A stretch of DNA of 49,154 nucleotides from Acidobacteriota bacterium (GCA_016208495.1 JACQXX010000020.1:1-49154); one strand, 5' to 3'. Counted from the first letter of the stretch, positions 36,270 through 45,121 are shown. Numbers and translations: made by a program. Notes: generated by a model from the sequence alone, not told the origin.

Positions 36270-37277
36270 GTGGACGTAGCTGAAAACACACCGAAACCGG
36301 TGTATGACCTGTTGATCATTGGTGCTGGGCCTGCCGGACTGGCCGCCGGATATCGAGCCGAGCAAGCCGGAATCTCGTATTTAATTCTTGAACAAGGCAT
36401 TATTGCCCAAACCGTGTACAACTATCCGATTGGTAAGCCGTTGTTTTCAACTCCGAATGAAGTTGAACTCATTCCCGGTTCACTCAAGCCGAAGAATGAG
36501 AAACCAACGCGTGAAGAAGTCCTGGCCTATTACAACCAGTTTGCCTTGCGCGAGCACCAGATGCGGATTCACCTGCACGAGTCGGTTGATCGCGTTTCCC
36601 GCGAGGCGGATGGGCTCTTTTTGATCGTGACACAAAAAGCGACGTACCAGGCTCACCGGGTCCTGGTGGCCACAGGCGGATTTGGCCGGCCACGCACCTT
36701 GGGCGTTCCGGGCGAGATCGAAAGTCGTGTTTCCTATCGGTTTGTCGAGGCGTTTGCCTACGGTGGTCAGGAAGTGTTGGTGGTTGGCGGGGGGAATTCA
36801 GCCGCTGAGGCGGTTCTCTTTTTGCACGAAGGTGGCGCCAATGTGTCGTGGTCGCTTCGGCGGCCAACGATTGGCCCGCGTCCGGGTGACAAGGACAAAA
36901 TCGGAGTCAAGCCGTGGGTGCGGGGCCCAATTGAGCACCTCGAAGCCAAAGGTGAAATTAAAATAATTTATTCATCCACAGTTGCGGAAGTACTTCCTGA
37001 TGAAGCACTTCTGAAAATCGAAGGCCAGACGGACCTGCTGCGGGTGCCCTGTTTCCACATTTTTGCATTGCTTGGGGCGGATCCAGATGTCACTTTGCTT
37101 CGCACCACGGGCGCCGAAATTGCCAGTGACGGGCGTCCGGTGTATAACCCCGAAACCTATGAAACCACGATCCCTGGTTTGTTTGTCGCCGGGCACCTGA
37201 CGCGTGAAATGCACATGAAAAACGCCGTGGCTGTACCGCCGCGAGTCGTTGAAAAAATGCTGGCTCACTTTGAATAA
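36270..37277 (+). CDS. YpdA-like FAD/NAD(P)-dependent reductase
   Basis: This 335-residue flavoprotein is of the thioredoxin-reductase fold but without the CxxC pair. The FAD site is LLIIGAGPAGLAAGYRAEQA (about 14-33) and the NAD(P) site is VLVVGGGNSAAEAVLF (about 170-185). A RVLVATGGFGRPR segment and the second FAD loop GLFVAGHL are also present. This set resembles YpdA, the bacillithiol-disulfide reductase, so a disulfide of a low-molecular-weight thiol may be the substrate; this is inferred. GTG 36270 has GGAGAG upstream and follows the preceding gene by 4 bp. Confidence 0.82.
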   Translation: MDVAENTPKPVYDLLIIGAGPAGLAAGYRAEQAGISYLILEQGIIAQTVYNYPIGKPLFSTPNEVELIPGSLKPKNEKPTREEVLAYYNQFALREHQMRIHLHESVDRVSREADGLFLIVTQKATYQAHRVLVATGGFGRPRTLGVPGEIESRVSYRFVEAFAYGGQEVLVVGGGNSAAEAVLFLHEGGANVSWSLRRPTIGPRPGDKDKIGVKPWVRGPIEHLEAKGEIKIIYSSTVAEVLPDEALLKIEGQTDLLRVPCFHIFALLGADPDVTLLRTTGAEIASDGRPVYNPETYETTIPGLFVAGHLTREMHMKNAVAVPPRVVEKMLAHFE

Positions 37278-37304
37278 CCCACCCGCTCACGCAGGTGGTA
37301 CTGA
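37278..37304. repeat. Dispersed hairpin repeat, copy 2
   Basis: CCCACCCGCTCACGCAGGTG followed by GTACTGA is the inverted counterpart of 3241-3270. It begins directly after the stop of the flavoprotein gene, as copy 1 lies just past the ATP-grasp gene. Confidence 0.6.
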
Positions 37305-37328
37305 CTTTAAGTATTCTTCATTCTCTTT

Positions 37329-38684
37329 ATGGATTCAAAAAACATAACTCCAGATTTTGCAGCGGGAATTGTACAGCAGGCGATGCGGCAGGGAGCTTCT
37401 GCCGCTGAAGTCGTCATCTCAGAAGGCGTTGAATTTTCGGTCAGCGTCCGGTTAGGTGATGTTGAAACGCTCAAAGAATCAGCCTCCAAGGGGCTTGGGT
37501 TGCGGGTGTTGTGTGATGGCCGGCAGGCAACGGTGGCTTCATCGGATTTTTCACCCGAGGCCATTACTGAACTGGTTGCCACAGCAGTGAAGCTGGCCCA
37601 AACAACCTCAGTTGATGACACGGCAGGGTTACCCGCGCCGGATGAGCTGGCTTCAAACTGGTCGGACCTGGGGTTGTATGACCCGGCGGTCGTGGCGCTC
37701 TCCGCCGAAGAAAAAATTGCCATGGCCCTGGCGGCTGAACAGGCGGCACGGGATTTCGATCCACGCATTGTCAATTTTGAAGGTGGCGGGCTTGATTCGG
37801 GAATCAGTCGCCGAATCCTGGCCAACTCCCTTGGGTTTGCCGGTGAATACGCCGGGACTTCGATTACTCTGGCGACAGTGCCAGTTGCGAAAGAAGGCGA
37901 CCAGTTGCAGCGTGATTACTGGTATGACTCCCGTCGGTCACTGGCTTTGCTTGAGTCGCCTGATTCAATTGGCAAGCGGGCTGCGAAGCGAACATTGCGG
38001 CGGCTGGGTGGTCGAAAAGTAAAAACCCAGAGTGTGCCGGTGGTGTTTGATCCAATCGTCGCCCAAAGTCTGTTAAGGGATATTTTTAGCGCGATTTCAG
38101 GCGATGCCATTTTCCGAAAATCCTCATTTCTGGTTGATCGCCTTGACGAACAGATTGCCGTGCCGGAGTTGACGGTCATTGACGATGGAACGTTGAACGG
38201 TGCTTCGGGGTCGCGTCCCTTTGATGGGGAAGGCGTGCCGACAGGCCGAACGGTGGTCATCGAAAATGGAATCCTGAAAACCTACCTTCACAACACCTAT
38301 ACTGCCCGCAAACTCAATGTCAAAACAACCGGCAATGCTTCGCGAAGTCTGGCAGGAATTCCATCGGTTGGACCAAACAATTTTTTCATTGAACCAGGGA
38401 AATATGCTCCGGAAGAGATTATCCGCTCAGTGAAAAATGGTTTTTATGTCACTGAATTGATTGGGTTTGGTGTCAACGTGGTGAATGGAGACTACTCACG
38501 CGGGGCGGCTGGAATCTGGATTGAGAACGGGGAACTGACCTATCCGGTCGAAGAAGTCACCGTTGCCAGCAACCTGAAAGACATGTTGAAAAACCTGGAA
38601 ATGATCGGAAATGACCTTGAATTCCGAGGCCGGATCAGTGCTCCGACATTGAAGATTTCCACCATGATTTTAAGCGGAGAATAA
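37329..38684 (+). CDS. pmbA: TldE/PmbA-family metalloprotease subunit
   Basis: This 451-residue member of the TldD/TldE family fits the PmbA (TldE) branch. TldD-TldE heterodimers clip unstructured peptides and mature some ribosomal peptides; TldD carries the metal site and TldE is the non-catalytic partner. Seen: SASKGLGLRVLCDGRQATVA early, DPIVAQSLLRDIFSAISGDAI mid, IDDGTLNGASGSRPFDGEG, and RGAAGIWIENGELTYPVEEV late, all typical. The TldD-type HExxxH zinc motif is absent, supporting the TldE assignment. No tldD is in the window. No strong ribosome-binding site before ATG 37329. Confidence 0.85.
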   Translation: MDSKNITPDFAAGIVQQAMRQGASAAEVVISEGVEFSVSVRLGDVETLKESASKGLGLRVLCDGRQATVASSDFSPEAITELVATAVKLAQTTSVDDTAGLPAPDELASNWSDLGLYDPAVVALSAEEKIAMALAAEQAARDFDPRIVNFEGGGLDSGISRRILANSLGFAGEYAGTSITLATVPVAKEGDQLQRDYWYDSRRSLALLESPDSIGKRAAKRTLRRLGGRKVKTQSVPVVFDPIVAQSLLRDIFSAISGDAIFRKSSFLVDRLDEQIAVPELTVIDDGTLNGASGSRPFDGEGVPTGRTVVIENGILKTYLHNTYTARKLNVKTTGNASRSLAGIPSVGPNNFFIEPGKYAPEEIIRSVKNGFYVTELIGFGVNVVNGDYSRGAAGIWIENGELTYPVEEVTVASNLKDMLKNLEMIGNDLEFRGRISAPTLKISTMILSGE

Positions 38685-38689
38685 GAACA

Positions 38690-38812
38690 GGGCTGAAGAA
38701 GATGGGCTGAAGAAGATGGGTTGAAGACTATTGGGTTTAGGGTATTGAACCCGAGTTCTTCCGCCCCGAGCTTGCGAGTCTTCAGCCCCAAGCCCGCTTT
38801 CTTCAGCCCAAA
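38690..38812. repeat. GGGCTGAAGA-family repeat, copy 4 (14-bp tandem units)
   Basis: Three 14-bp units (GGGCTGAAGAAGAT twice, then GGGTTGAAGACTAT; 38690-38731) face CTTGCGAGTCTTCAGCCCC and CTTTCTTCAGCCC (38771-38810). The middle GGGTATTGAACCC is a small palindrome. It lies between convergent genes. Confidence 0.75.
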
Positions 38813-38884
38813 ATGGTTATAACGCCTTCAGGCGTGAGGTTTGACGAGTGGGACGGAAGATGAAACCCTGTCGCCTGGGCAGAA

Positions 38885-39313
38885 TCAACCTGCGACTGGT
38901 GTTGGATGATGGTGGTTTCCAGGGAGATCCGCATTGTCTTTTCGCGGAGTTGTTCGCGCGGCAACCCACGTCGCCAGAAAGAGGAACAATGGCGAACTGA
39001 AGATGAGAAACCACCAGCCAGTTGGGAACTGGTTTGAAAGCAAGAATCCATACACGCCGTAAAAAAGCGCCAGACTGGTGAGTCCAAAGCTGCTTCCGAT
39101 CCCTTCCCACTTCCATGCGACGATCATGCCGATGACGACCCCCAGCGGAAAAAACATCAATGCCAGCCCTTCGGCAAAAGTGACTTTTGATGGAGTCGGA
39201 ACATCGTGAGCCACAAACATCGCCAGCGTCCCAATGCTCAGGATACTGAGTCCACGTGCCAGCCAGCGGGTAATGAGAATGGTCCATTCAAGGCCAGTTT
39301 TTTTCGACTGCAT
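38885..39313 (-). CDS. Small membrane protein of unknown function
   Basis: This 142-residue protein starts at ATG 39313 (MQSKKTGLEWT) with GGAGG 6 nt upstream; the longer frame to 39460 lacks support. Four membrane helices can be seen: LARGLSILSIGTLAMFVAHD, ALMFFPLGVVIGMIVAW, SFGLTSLALFYGVYGFLL and WWFLIFSSPLFLFLATWV. The tail is polar and has several histidines (NHHHPT). I do not recognise a family. Confidence 0.65.
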   Translation of the reverse strand: MQSKKTGLEWTILITRWLARGLSILSIGTLAMFVAHDVPTPSKVTFAEGLALMFFPLGVVIGMIVAWKWEGIGSSFGLTSLALFYGVYGFLLSNQFPTGWWFLIFSSPLFLFLATWVAARTTPRKDNADLPGNHHHPTPVAG

Positions 39314-39699
39314 AGGTGCCTCCATAGATAGATATGAATGATTGGCTCTGAACTGAGTCAGCCGCACCATAGTGGAGTGATATGTGGTCAGGTAGGGCCA
39401 GTATGACAGATTCCGCATTGTCATCGAAGTCACCGATTTTATAGATGACCAACAAAACATTCGAGGTGACTACCAGGGACCAACATCATCCAAATCAAAT
39501 GTAAGAAAATAAACCATCTATGATTTATATAATTGCAGTTAAATGTTATGTCGGTCTGCAATGAGTACCTCGGATCAGAAACAGTCTGGTCCTTCAATCA
39601 AATGAGCTTCGTGAATTACTGATGCCAATTAAGAATTGAAGCCGTTTAGGTTCTCAGCCCAATTCCTGGGCTCAACTTTTCAACCCTTAATTCGGATTA
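39314..39699. other. 386-bp A/T-rich intergenic region
   Basis: It includes a marked A/T-rich patch (about 39495-39560, with TTATATAATTG), which could hold the promoter for the small membrane protein on the minus strand. An AGCCCAATTCCTGGGCT hairpin at about 39656-39672 resembles those near 22197 and 24178. No gene seen. Confidence 0.45.
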
Positions 39700-40197
39700 T
39701 TAGAGACGTTTATGGCAAATAACATTGAATTGCTCTTCTTCAGATGGTGGTTGGAAGTATGCGGTGATCGCTTCAAACTCAGCATCCGTTGTCCAGGGGG
39801 TACCTGCGGCTAAATTCTTACTTCGCACTTGAAGCTGTTGCTTGCACACTGCATCTGAAGCATCCACATAGTGCAACTCGTGATCAGCACTGGTTTGCTC
39901 CAGTAATTCTCGAAACCAGGCCCGCTGTGTTTTGGTGTTGGCTGGAAAGTCGAGTACAACTGAGACGCCTTTGAGCAGAAGGGCACAAATATGTGGTCCA
40001 AGTGCATTTTTCAATCGCGAAGAACACCTGACAAATCCCTGGATGTCAGTGATTTCTCCGGGAAACAGGTGATCCAGAAGCTCGTCTTGAACAAGGAGCA
40101 CCGCCTGTTCAGTCTCAGCTAAGGTTTTTGCAAGAGTAGATTTTCCCGCCGCCATCTTACCGCACATAAAAATAAGCTTTCCTGGGGTATTCATCAT
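39700..40197 (-). CDS. P-loop kinase-like protein (AAA_33 type)
   Basis: This 165-residue soluble protein has a Walker A FMCGKMAAGKSTLAKTLA near residues 10-27, a VLLVQDELLDHLFP strand, and SVVLDFPANTKTQRAWFRELLE (Walker-B-like Asp, then helix). The family includes small-molecule and RNA-end kinases and zeta-toxin relatives. No antitoxin-like partner is adjacent, so a toxin role is not supported. The two leading methionines make the start uncertain by one codon; GAGGAA precedes the second. Confidence 0.7.
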   Translation of the reverse strand: MMNTPGKLIFMCGKMAAGKSTLAKTLAETEQAVLLVQDELLDHLFPGEITDIQGFVRCSSRLKNALGPHICALLLKGVSVVLDFPANTKTQRAWFRELLEQTSADHELHYVDASDAVCKQQLQVRSKNLAAGTPWTTDAEFEAITAYFQPPSEEEQFNVICHKRL

Positions 40198-40582
40198 TTC
40201 CTCACTTCACAATTGATCAGGTTCTCGGGTGCGAAAAACCAGTTTCGCCGGAACGTAGCCAGTGGGGAAGTCTGCTTTGAGACCCGCTCAACAACCACTT
40301 TCCGGTATCCTGCCGGTGGGAATTGTCAACCTCAGGCGACGTTTCCGCAACGGAGAGGATCATCATCCCTTCTTGTCATCTGATGGACAGTTCGGCTACA
40401 CTGGCGAGCTTCGCACTCATCCGCGAAACACGCAGACCGCATCACCTCCACGCTCTCCCTCTTCTATCGTTCCAGACTGAGTTGATTCACTCCTGGCCGG
40501 TAGGTTTTCAGCCACGAAGGTCGTTGCCTGCATTTTTCATTCGACCGCATAATTTCATTTTTTTGAGGAGTTTACAGTAGCA
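40198..40582. other. 385-bp divergent region upstream of cysC
   Basis: This region is unusually GC-balanced and free of repeats. It carries short hairpins (for example CCGGTATCCTGCCGG near 40303-40317) but no element I can name, and the short frames in it are not convincing genes. It may be a regulated leader for cysC. GAGGAG at about 40565 is rather far (13 nt) from the cysC ATG. Confidence 0.4.
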
Positions 40583-41146
<564 letters not shown>

Positions 41147-41155
41147 CGACACAGA

Positions 41156-41845
41156 ATGAAACACCGATCATTGCGTCTGAGCGAGTATCGAGAGTTTATG
41201 GGGCGGAAGCACATTCCGCCCCATTTGCGCTTTTCACCCGATTCACCGGATTTACAAAGCGAGCGCGAAATTCAATTAAGAGCGCTCAGTGTGTCACTCC
41301 GACTTCATTTTGCTGATGACCCGGCAGTAGTCATTGGGTATCGGCGACCGATCAAATGGCATACTGACGGTGAAACCGTGATCAAAACTCCAGTCTGCTG
41401 GATGGTTCGATTTCCCAATTTTGGATTGACTCCCCAAAAGGATACCGAGTGGGAATACACCATTGATGAGGCGCATCCGGCACCCGGCTGGGTTTTGGAG
41501 TGTGAAGATCCCGCGCTTTCTCCGATTGAATGCCATGACCGGGCCAAACTTTATATTGAGGGTGGCGGAATTCGTGAGTATTTTCTCTTTTCCCCAGCTT
41601 TACCCGACCATCAACGGATTCGAGCCTTCCAATTCAAAAAAGGAGAGTTTCGCCGGCTCGAACAATGGGCGTTACTCTGGCACAGTTCCCACCTGCAACT
41701 GGACTTGACGATGCTCGAAGGAATGATCCGTCTTCACGATGCCCGGGTCGGAATTCGGGTTCCAACCCTGCTGGAATGCCTGGAACAACGATGGAGCGAA
41801 GATAGCAAGGTGACAAGGGGACTGAATGACAAGGGGACAAGGTGA
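41156..41845 (+). CDS. Uma2-like (DUF820) PD-(D/E)XK-fold protein, degenerate
   Basis: This 229-residue protein starts 9 bp after cysC. Residues about 75-150 follow the Uma2 nuclease-like pattern: WMVRFPNFGL, then PGWVLECEDPALSPIE, DRAKLYIEGGGIREYFLFSP. In most Uma2 proteins the first motif is PDV; here it is PVC, so the aspartate that binds metal is missing, while the E and the K of the second motif remain. Activity may be lost. The last 12 residues (KVTRGLNDKGTR) and the stop are encoded by a tandem GGTGACAAGG-type repeat, so the natural C-terminus may have been altered. Confidence 0.6.
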   Translation: MKHRSLRLSEYREFMGRKHIPPHLRFSPDSPDLQSEREIQLRALSVSLRLHFADDPAVVIGYRRPIKWHTDGETVIKTPVCWMVRFPNFGLTPQKDTEWEYTIDEAHPAPGWVLECEDPALSPIECHDRAKLYIEGGGIREYFLFSPALPDHQRIRAFQFKKGEFRRLEQWALLWHSSHLQLDLTMLEGMIRLHDARVGIRVPTLLECLEQRWSEDSKVTRGLNDKGTR

Positions 41846-41955
41846 CAGGGTGACAATGACAACCTGGTGTAAGGGCGACGTTGCTTTGAACCGCGCCCTC
41901 TTCGAAAACCCTGAACCCTGAACCCCGAACCCCGAACCCCGAACCCCGAACACTG
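41809..41955. repeat. Two adjacent short-unit repeat arrays
   Basis: First, AAGGTGACAAGGGGAC and related units (41809-41850) overlap the end of the Uma2-like gene. Then CCCTGAA twice and CCCCGAA four times (41909-41950) run up to 10 nt before the ATG at 41961. The second array matches the GGGTTCG family at 32464 and 48991. Confidence 0.85.
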
Positions 41956-41960
41956 ATCCT

Positions 41961-43616
41961 ATGACGACTACGAAATGTGCTGTTATTGGCCTGGATGGCG
42001 CTACCTTTAATTTGATACTGCCGATGGTGGAAGCCGGAGAACTCCCAACCCTGGGACGATTACTTCGCGAAGGCAGTTGGGGGCACCTGCGGTCAACCAT
42101 CTTGCCAAACAGTTTCCCCGGCTGGGCCAGCGCCACAACTGGCACCTCGGAAGGCATGCACGGTATTTTTTCGCCATTTCTCAAGCGCCGCGAAGAGTAT
42201 GGCGTTCGGGCCATTTCAGCGGTTGATCTGCAAACCCGGCCTATCTGGGATTTGCTGAACACCCAAGGCTATTCAACTGGAATCATCAACATTCCAACCA
42301 CCTATCCGGTTGAAACGGTGACCGGATATCAGGTCACGGGAATGCTGACCCCCAGTACAAAATCACCATTTACCTATCCACCTTCACTCCAGGCCGAATT
42401 GTTGGGTCACCTGCCGAACTACATTATCGAACCCCGCCGGGCACTTGGACGGGCTGAAAAAGCGGCTGAGTTTCACAATTGTTTGGAAGGGCATGTCTGC
42501 GCTGCGGAATATTTGATTCAAACGTACCCGACCGATTTTTTTATGATTGTGCTGAGTGTGCCGGACCGTGCCCAGCATGATTTCTGGGCGGATATGGATC
42601 CAAATCATTTTCGATATGATCCGACTCAATCACCTGAATACAGTGATTTTATCCGGGATGTATACCGACAGGCAGATGCCGGTGTTGAGCGGATACTCCG
42701 CCGATTGCCAGAGGATGTAATGGTTGTGATTTGCTCTGACCACGGATTTTCGGCAGAACTGCGTGAATTGCGAGTCAATGAATGGCTCGCCCAGCGTGGA
42801 TTCCTCCGCTACCAGCCTGAAGCCTTCCGGACAGCAAATACCACGCTCGACAAAATCTCAAATAAATTGACCTATCACTATCGAGCCTTATCCACCAAAC
42901 TCAAGCCGCACTCGGTTTTAGAGAAAAAAGTTGTCTTCGGACGCGATTTTCTCAATCAAATTGACTGGGAGCAAACAACCGCATTTTTCGGGCAGGACAA
43001 AGGCGTCTGGATCAACCTCAAGGGCCGTGATCGGGTGGGAACGGTTGAGCCGCAGGACTTTGAGCGGGTTCGGACTGAAGTGATCCAGGCGCTGAATGAG
43101 TGGATAGACCCTGAAACCGGGAAATGTGTTTTTGAAGCCGTTGTACCGCGCGAAGCTAGCTTAACTGGGCGGTTTGCTGACCGATTGCCGGATATTTTAG
43201 TCATTCCAAAACGATCAGAAGATGTACCGATTGAAACCGCGAGTCCCGGAGCGCCAATTGTCCCCGCAACCACAACAACAGGCACGCACGCCCCAGAAGG
43301 TATTCTTCTCATGGCGGGGCCGCACATTCGTCGAGACCACCGGCTGACCGGTGCCAACCTCCGCGATATTACGCCAACCGCCCTGTTTGCAATGGGGGCG
43401 GCACTCACACAGGACATGGATGGCAAACCGCTGGTGGATGCCTTTACCCCAGAATTTGCAGACATCAGCCCCATTCGCCGCCAGGGAACGTCTTACAAAG
43501 ATGGATTGACAGGTGGATCAAATCCAAATGCGTCCAGTTCCTCGACTGAGGTTTTTTCAGACGAAGAAGCTAGCGAACTGGAAGAGCGATTGCGTGCGCT
43601 GGGCTATTTGGGCTGA
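41961..43616 (+). CDS. Alkaline-phosphatase-superfamily phosphodiesterase/nucleotide pyrophosphatase
   Basis: This 551-residue enzyme is of the type I phosphodiesterase family. Metal and catalytic positions seen: VIGLDGATFNLI (metal Asp near residue 11), the nucleophile region ILPNSFPGWASATTG, SVPDRAQHDFW (Asp and His), VICSDHGFS (Asp-His pair) and GTHAPEGILLMAGP (last His). It likely hydrolyses phosphodiester or similar esters. No signal peptide is visible, so it appears cytosolic. The substrate is unknown. There is no Shine-Dalgarno sequence before ATG 41961; a heptad array takes that space. Genes of this family in the phylum are sometimes near secreted TPR proteins, which is not the case here. 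Confidence 0.85.
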   Translation: MTTTKCAVIGLDGATFNLILPMVEAGELPTLGRLLREGSWGHLRSTILPNSFPGWASATTGTSEGMHGIFSPFLKRREEYGVRAISAVDLQTRPIWDLLNTQGYSTGIINIPTTYPVETVTGYQVTGMLTPSTKSPFTYPPSLQAELLGHLPNYIIEPRRALGRAEKAAEFHNCLEGHVCAAEYLIQTYPTDFFMIVLSVPDRAQHDFWADMDPNHFRYDPTQSPEYSDFIRDVYRQADAGVERILRRLPEDVMVVICSDHGFSAELRELRVNEWLAQRGFLRYQPEAFRTANTTLDKISNKLTYHYRALSTKLKPHSVLEKKVVFGRDFLNQIDWEQTTAFFGQDKGVWINLKGRDRVGTVEPQDFERVRTEVIQALNEWIDPETGKCVFEAVVPREASLTGRFADRLPDILVIPKRSEDVPIETASPGAPIVPATTTTGTHAPEGILLMAGPHIRRDHRLTGANLRDITPTALFAMGAALTQDMDGKPLVDAFTPEFADISPIRRQGTSYKDGLTGGSNPNASSSSTEVFSDEEASELEERLRALGYLG

Positions 43617-43626
43617 GGGCTGAGGG

Positions 43627-43786
43627 CCATAAGCGCCAGGATAAGGGGTTTTAGGCCCGCAGGGTCGTCGTATAATAGCCGTGGTGCGAAGCCCACGGAC
43701 CCGGCCCGCAACGAGACCCAACCCCGAAAGAACATCATTGAATGCCACCGGAAAGAGCACGGGCTTTCTTATCCTGGCGCTTATGG
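43627..43786. mobile_element. MITE-like element with perfect 19-bp terminal inverted repeats, copy 1
   Basis: CCATAAGCGCCAGGATAAG (43627-43645) and its exact reverse complement (43768-43786) bound 160 bp without a real gene. The interior contains GGGTCGTCGT and AATAGCCGTGGTGCGAAGCC, shared with the truncated copy at 2118, and a CCGTGG/CCACGG hairpin. The related element at 23860-24046 has the same ends but a different interior. Confidence 0.85.
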
Positions 43787-43789
43787 GGT

Positions 43790-43905
43790 TTGGGGCTGAG
43801 GGATGAGGGCTGAAGACTTCGGGCTGAAAAATTGGTTTTATTTCATCCCTCATCCCTCATCCCTTCAATTGTCCTCAGCCCTGGATTTCTCAACCCGATA
43901 TTTTC
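43790..43905. repeat. GGGATGAGGG-type inverted repeat
   Basis: GGGCTGAGGGATGAGGGCTG (43793-43812) faces CATCCCTCATCCCTCATCCC (43845-43864) with a CTCAGCCC end near 43875. It follows directly after the MITE-like element. Together they nearly fill the 454-bp gap between the phosphodiesterase and the next gene. Confidence 0.7.
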
Positions 43906-43957
43906 AAAAACTTCCGCTTATTTTTTCTTCTTTTCAACTGAGTTAAGTAGCCTTGCT

Positions 43958-43986
43958 ATGACAACGCGCAAATCGCGTGCTATACT
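43958..43986 (+). promoter_or_regulatory. Sigma-70-type promoter with palindromic spacer
   Basis: ATGACA (43958-43963), 17 bp, TATACT (43981-43986), about 85 nt upstream of the ATG at 44071. The spacer contains ACGCG-CAAAT-CGCGT, a perfect inverted repeat that could be an operator. Confidence 0.6.
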
Positions 43987-44070
43987 CGCCCAAATCCCAG
44001 GGTAATTCGCCAGTTATCAATCACTACCAAACAAAAAACTGAAATCCACTCATTTTCGTGGAGGGCCCCT

Positions 44071-44946
44071 ATGAAGAAACCACTCCTCGTTGTGTTTCTT
44101 GTGGTCTTTTCCTGGACCATCAGCGCATCAGCTTACACGGTTATCCTCAAGGATGGACGGCGGCTTGAAGTTCAAGAGAATTACCGCATTGTGAATGACA
44201 TTGCTGTTTTTGTGCTGGCTGACGGAAAACGGTTCTCGGTGTCGGTCAACAACGTAGACATTGCCAAAACAGAAATGGCCAACCATCAGGGAATCGGCGA
44301 GTTTGTCCAGCGGGCGAGCGCCCCGTTGCCGATTCTTGATTCAGATGTTCAGACCGCCAAAAAGGAAACTCCGGTTCTAAAGGATAAAGCCGCTGTTGCG
44401 CGGGCCAAGTCACCGATTACGCGCACTCTGGTCAACGCTGACTTTGAGGCGTACAAACAGCGTCGGGGTGATTCGGGTAAAGACAAAGAAGGCAAATCAG
44501 AACCTGCTGAGCCAGTTGAAGTTGCTGCCGCTGTTCCCGCGTATTCACCGCCTCCGGTTGATCCCGTCCTGGATCGGAAGTCAGAAGCCTACTGGCGTGA
44601 ACGTGCCCGCCCTCTTCTGACTGAAATGGCGGTGCAGGAAGAACTGATCGGGATTTTGCAAAATCAGCTCTCTCAACTGGAAGCCAATCGGGGACGCCAG
44701 ACGACCTATGGTGCTATCCAAACTCCTGGCGGTGTGGTCATCAACGGCAATGGCGGGTATTACAATCCTGGAAGTACCATTTTGATCCCACAGAACAACA
44801 CCAACGGCCAGGATTTTGAAACGAAGGTTCGAGAGCGTTTGATGGAAGCCCGCCTGAATTTGACTGCTGTCCAAATTCGCTACAATGCCCTGACTGAAGA
44901 GGCTCGCCGGGCGGGAGTTCCACCGGGATGGACTCGCTGGCAGTAG
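44071..44946 (+). CDS. Secreted protein of unknown function with coiled coil
   Basis: This 291-residue protein has a clean signal peptide (MKKPLLVVFLVVFSWTISAS, cleavage near SAYT). A small beta domain follows, YTVILKDGRRLEVQENYRIV with VFVLADGKRFSVSVNNVD, a pattern common in exported acidobacterial proteins. A charged linker, a Pro-rich stretch (AYSPPPVDPV) and a helical region (WRERARPLLTEMAVQEELIG, then QNQLSQLEAN) come next. A Gly/Asn-rich loop separates that helix from a final one. TGGAGGG precedes ATG 44071. I do not know its function; it may work with the VWFA protein downstream. Confidence 0.65.
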   Translation: MKKPLLVVFLVVFSWTISASAYTVILKDGRRLEVQENYRIVNDIAVFVLADGKRFSVSVNNVDIAKTEMANHQGIGEFVQRASAPLPILDSDVQTAKKETPVLKDKAAVARAKSPITRTLVNADFEAYKQRRGDSGKDKEGKSEPAEPVEVAAAVPAYSPPPVDPVLDRKSEAYWRERARPLLTEMAVQEELIGILQNQLSQLEANRGRQTTYGAIQTPGGVVINGNGGYYNPGSTILIPQNNTNGQDFETKVRERLMEARLNLTAVQIRYNALTEEARRAGVPPGWTRWQ

Positions 44947-44959
44947 GCAAGTGCCTGGT

Positions 44960-45090
44960 GCTTGAATTATTCGAAGAACCCGGAACCTGGACAAGGTGAC
45001 AGGGTGACAGGGTGACAGGGTGACAAGGGGATTTTTTCATCCCTTATCCCTCATCCCTCATCCTTCATCCCTTAAAGAACCCGGAACCCC
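44960..45090. repeat. Octamer/heptamer repeat array
   Basis: Four GGTGACAR units of 8 bp (44995-45026) are followed by CCCTTAT, CCCTCAT twice, and CCTTCAT (45041-45068). Flanking AGAACCCGGAACC sequences occur on both sides (near 44975 and 45077). This lies between the coiled-coil protein and the VWFA gene and would be read as protein if the downstream frame were wrongly extended. Confidence 0.75.
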
Positions 45091-45121
45091 ATTTCCAGCC
45101 CCGTTTGAGGAGGACCACACT

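Noticed and set aside
38803-39287. Alternative minus-strand frames over the small membrane protein
   Set aside because: Only the frame 38885-39313 has a GGAGG-supported start and coherent membrane helices.
39700-40197. Zeta-toxin of a toxin-antitoxin pair
   Set aside because: No small antitoxin gene is adjacent and the sequence fits general P-loop kinases equally well.
40262-40580. Two overlapping small frames upstream of cysC, or a riboswitch
   Set aside because: No start signals or protein-like composition, and no riboswitch consensus that I recognise.
43557-43853. Minus-strand frame with RGLRTTAIIRRPCGP
   Set aside because: Again a translation of the MITE-like element, not a protein family.
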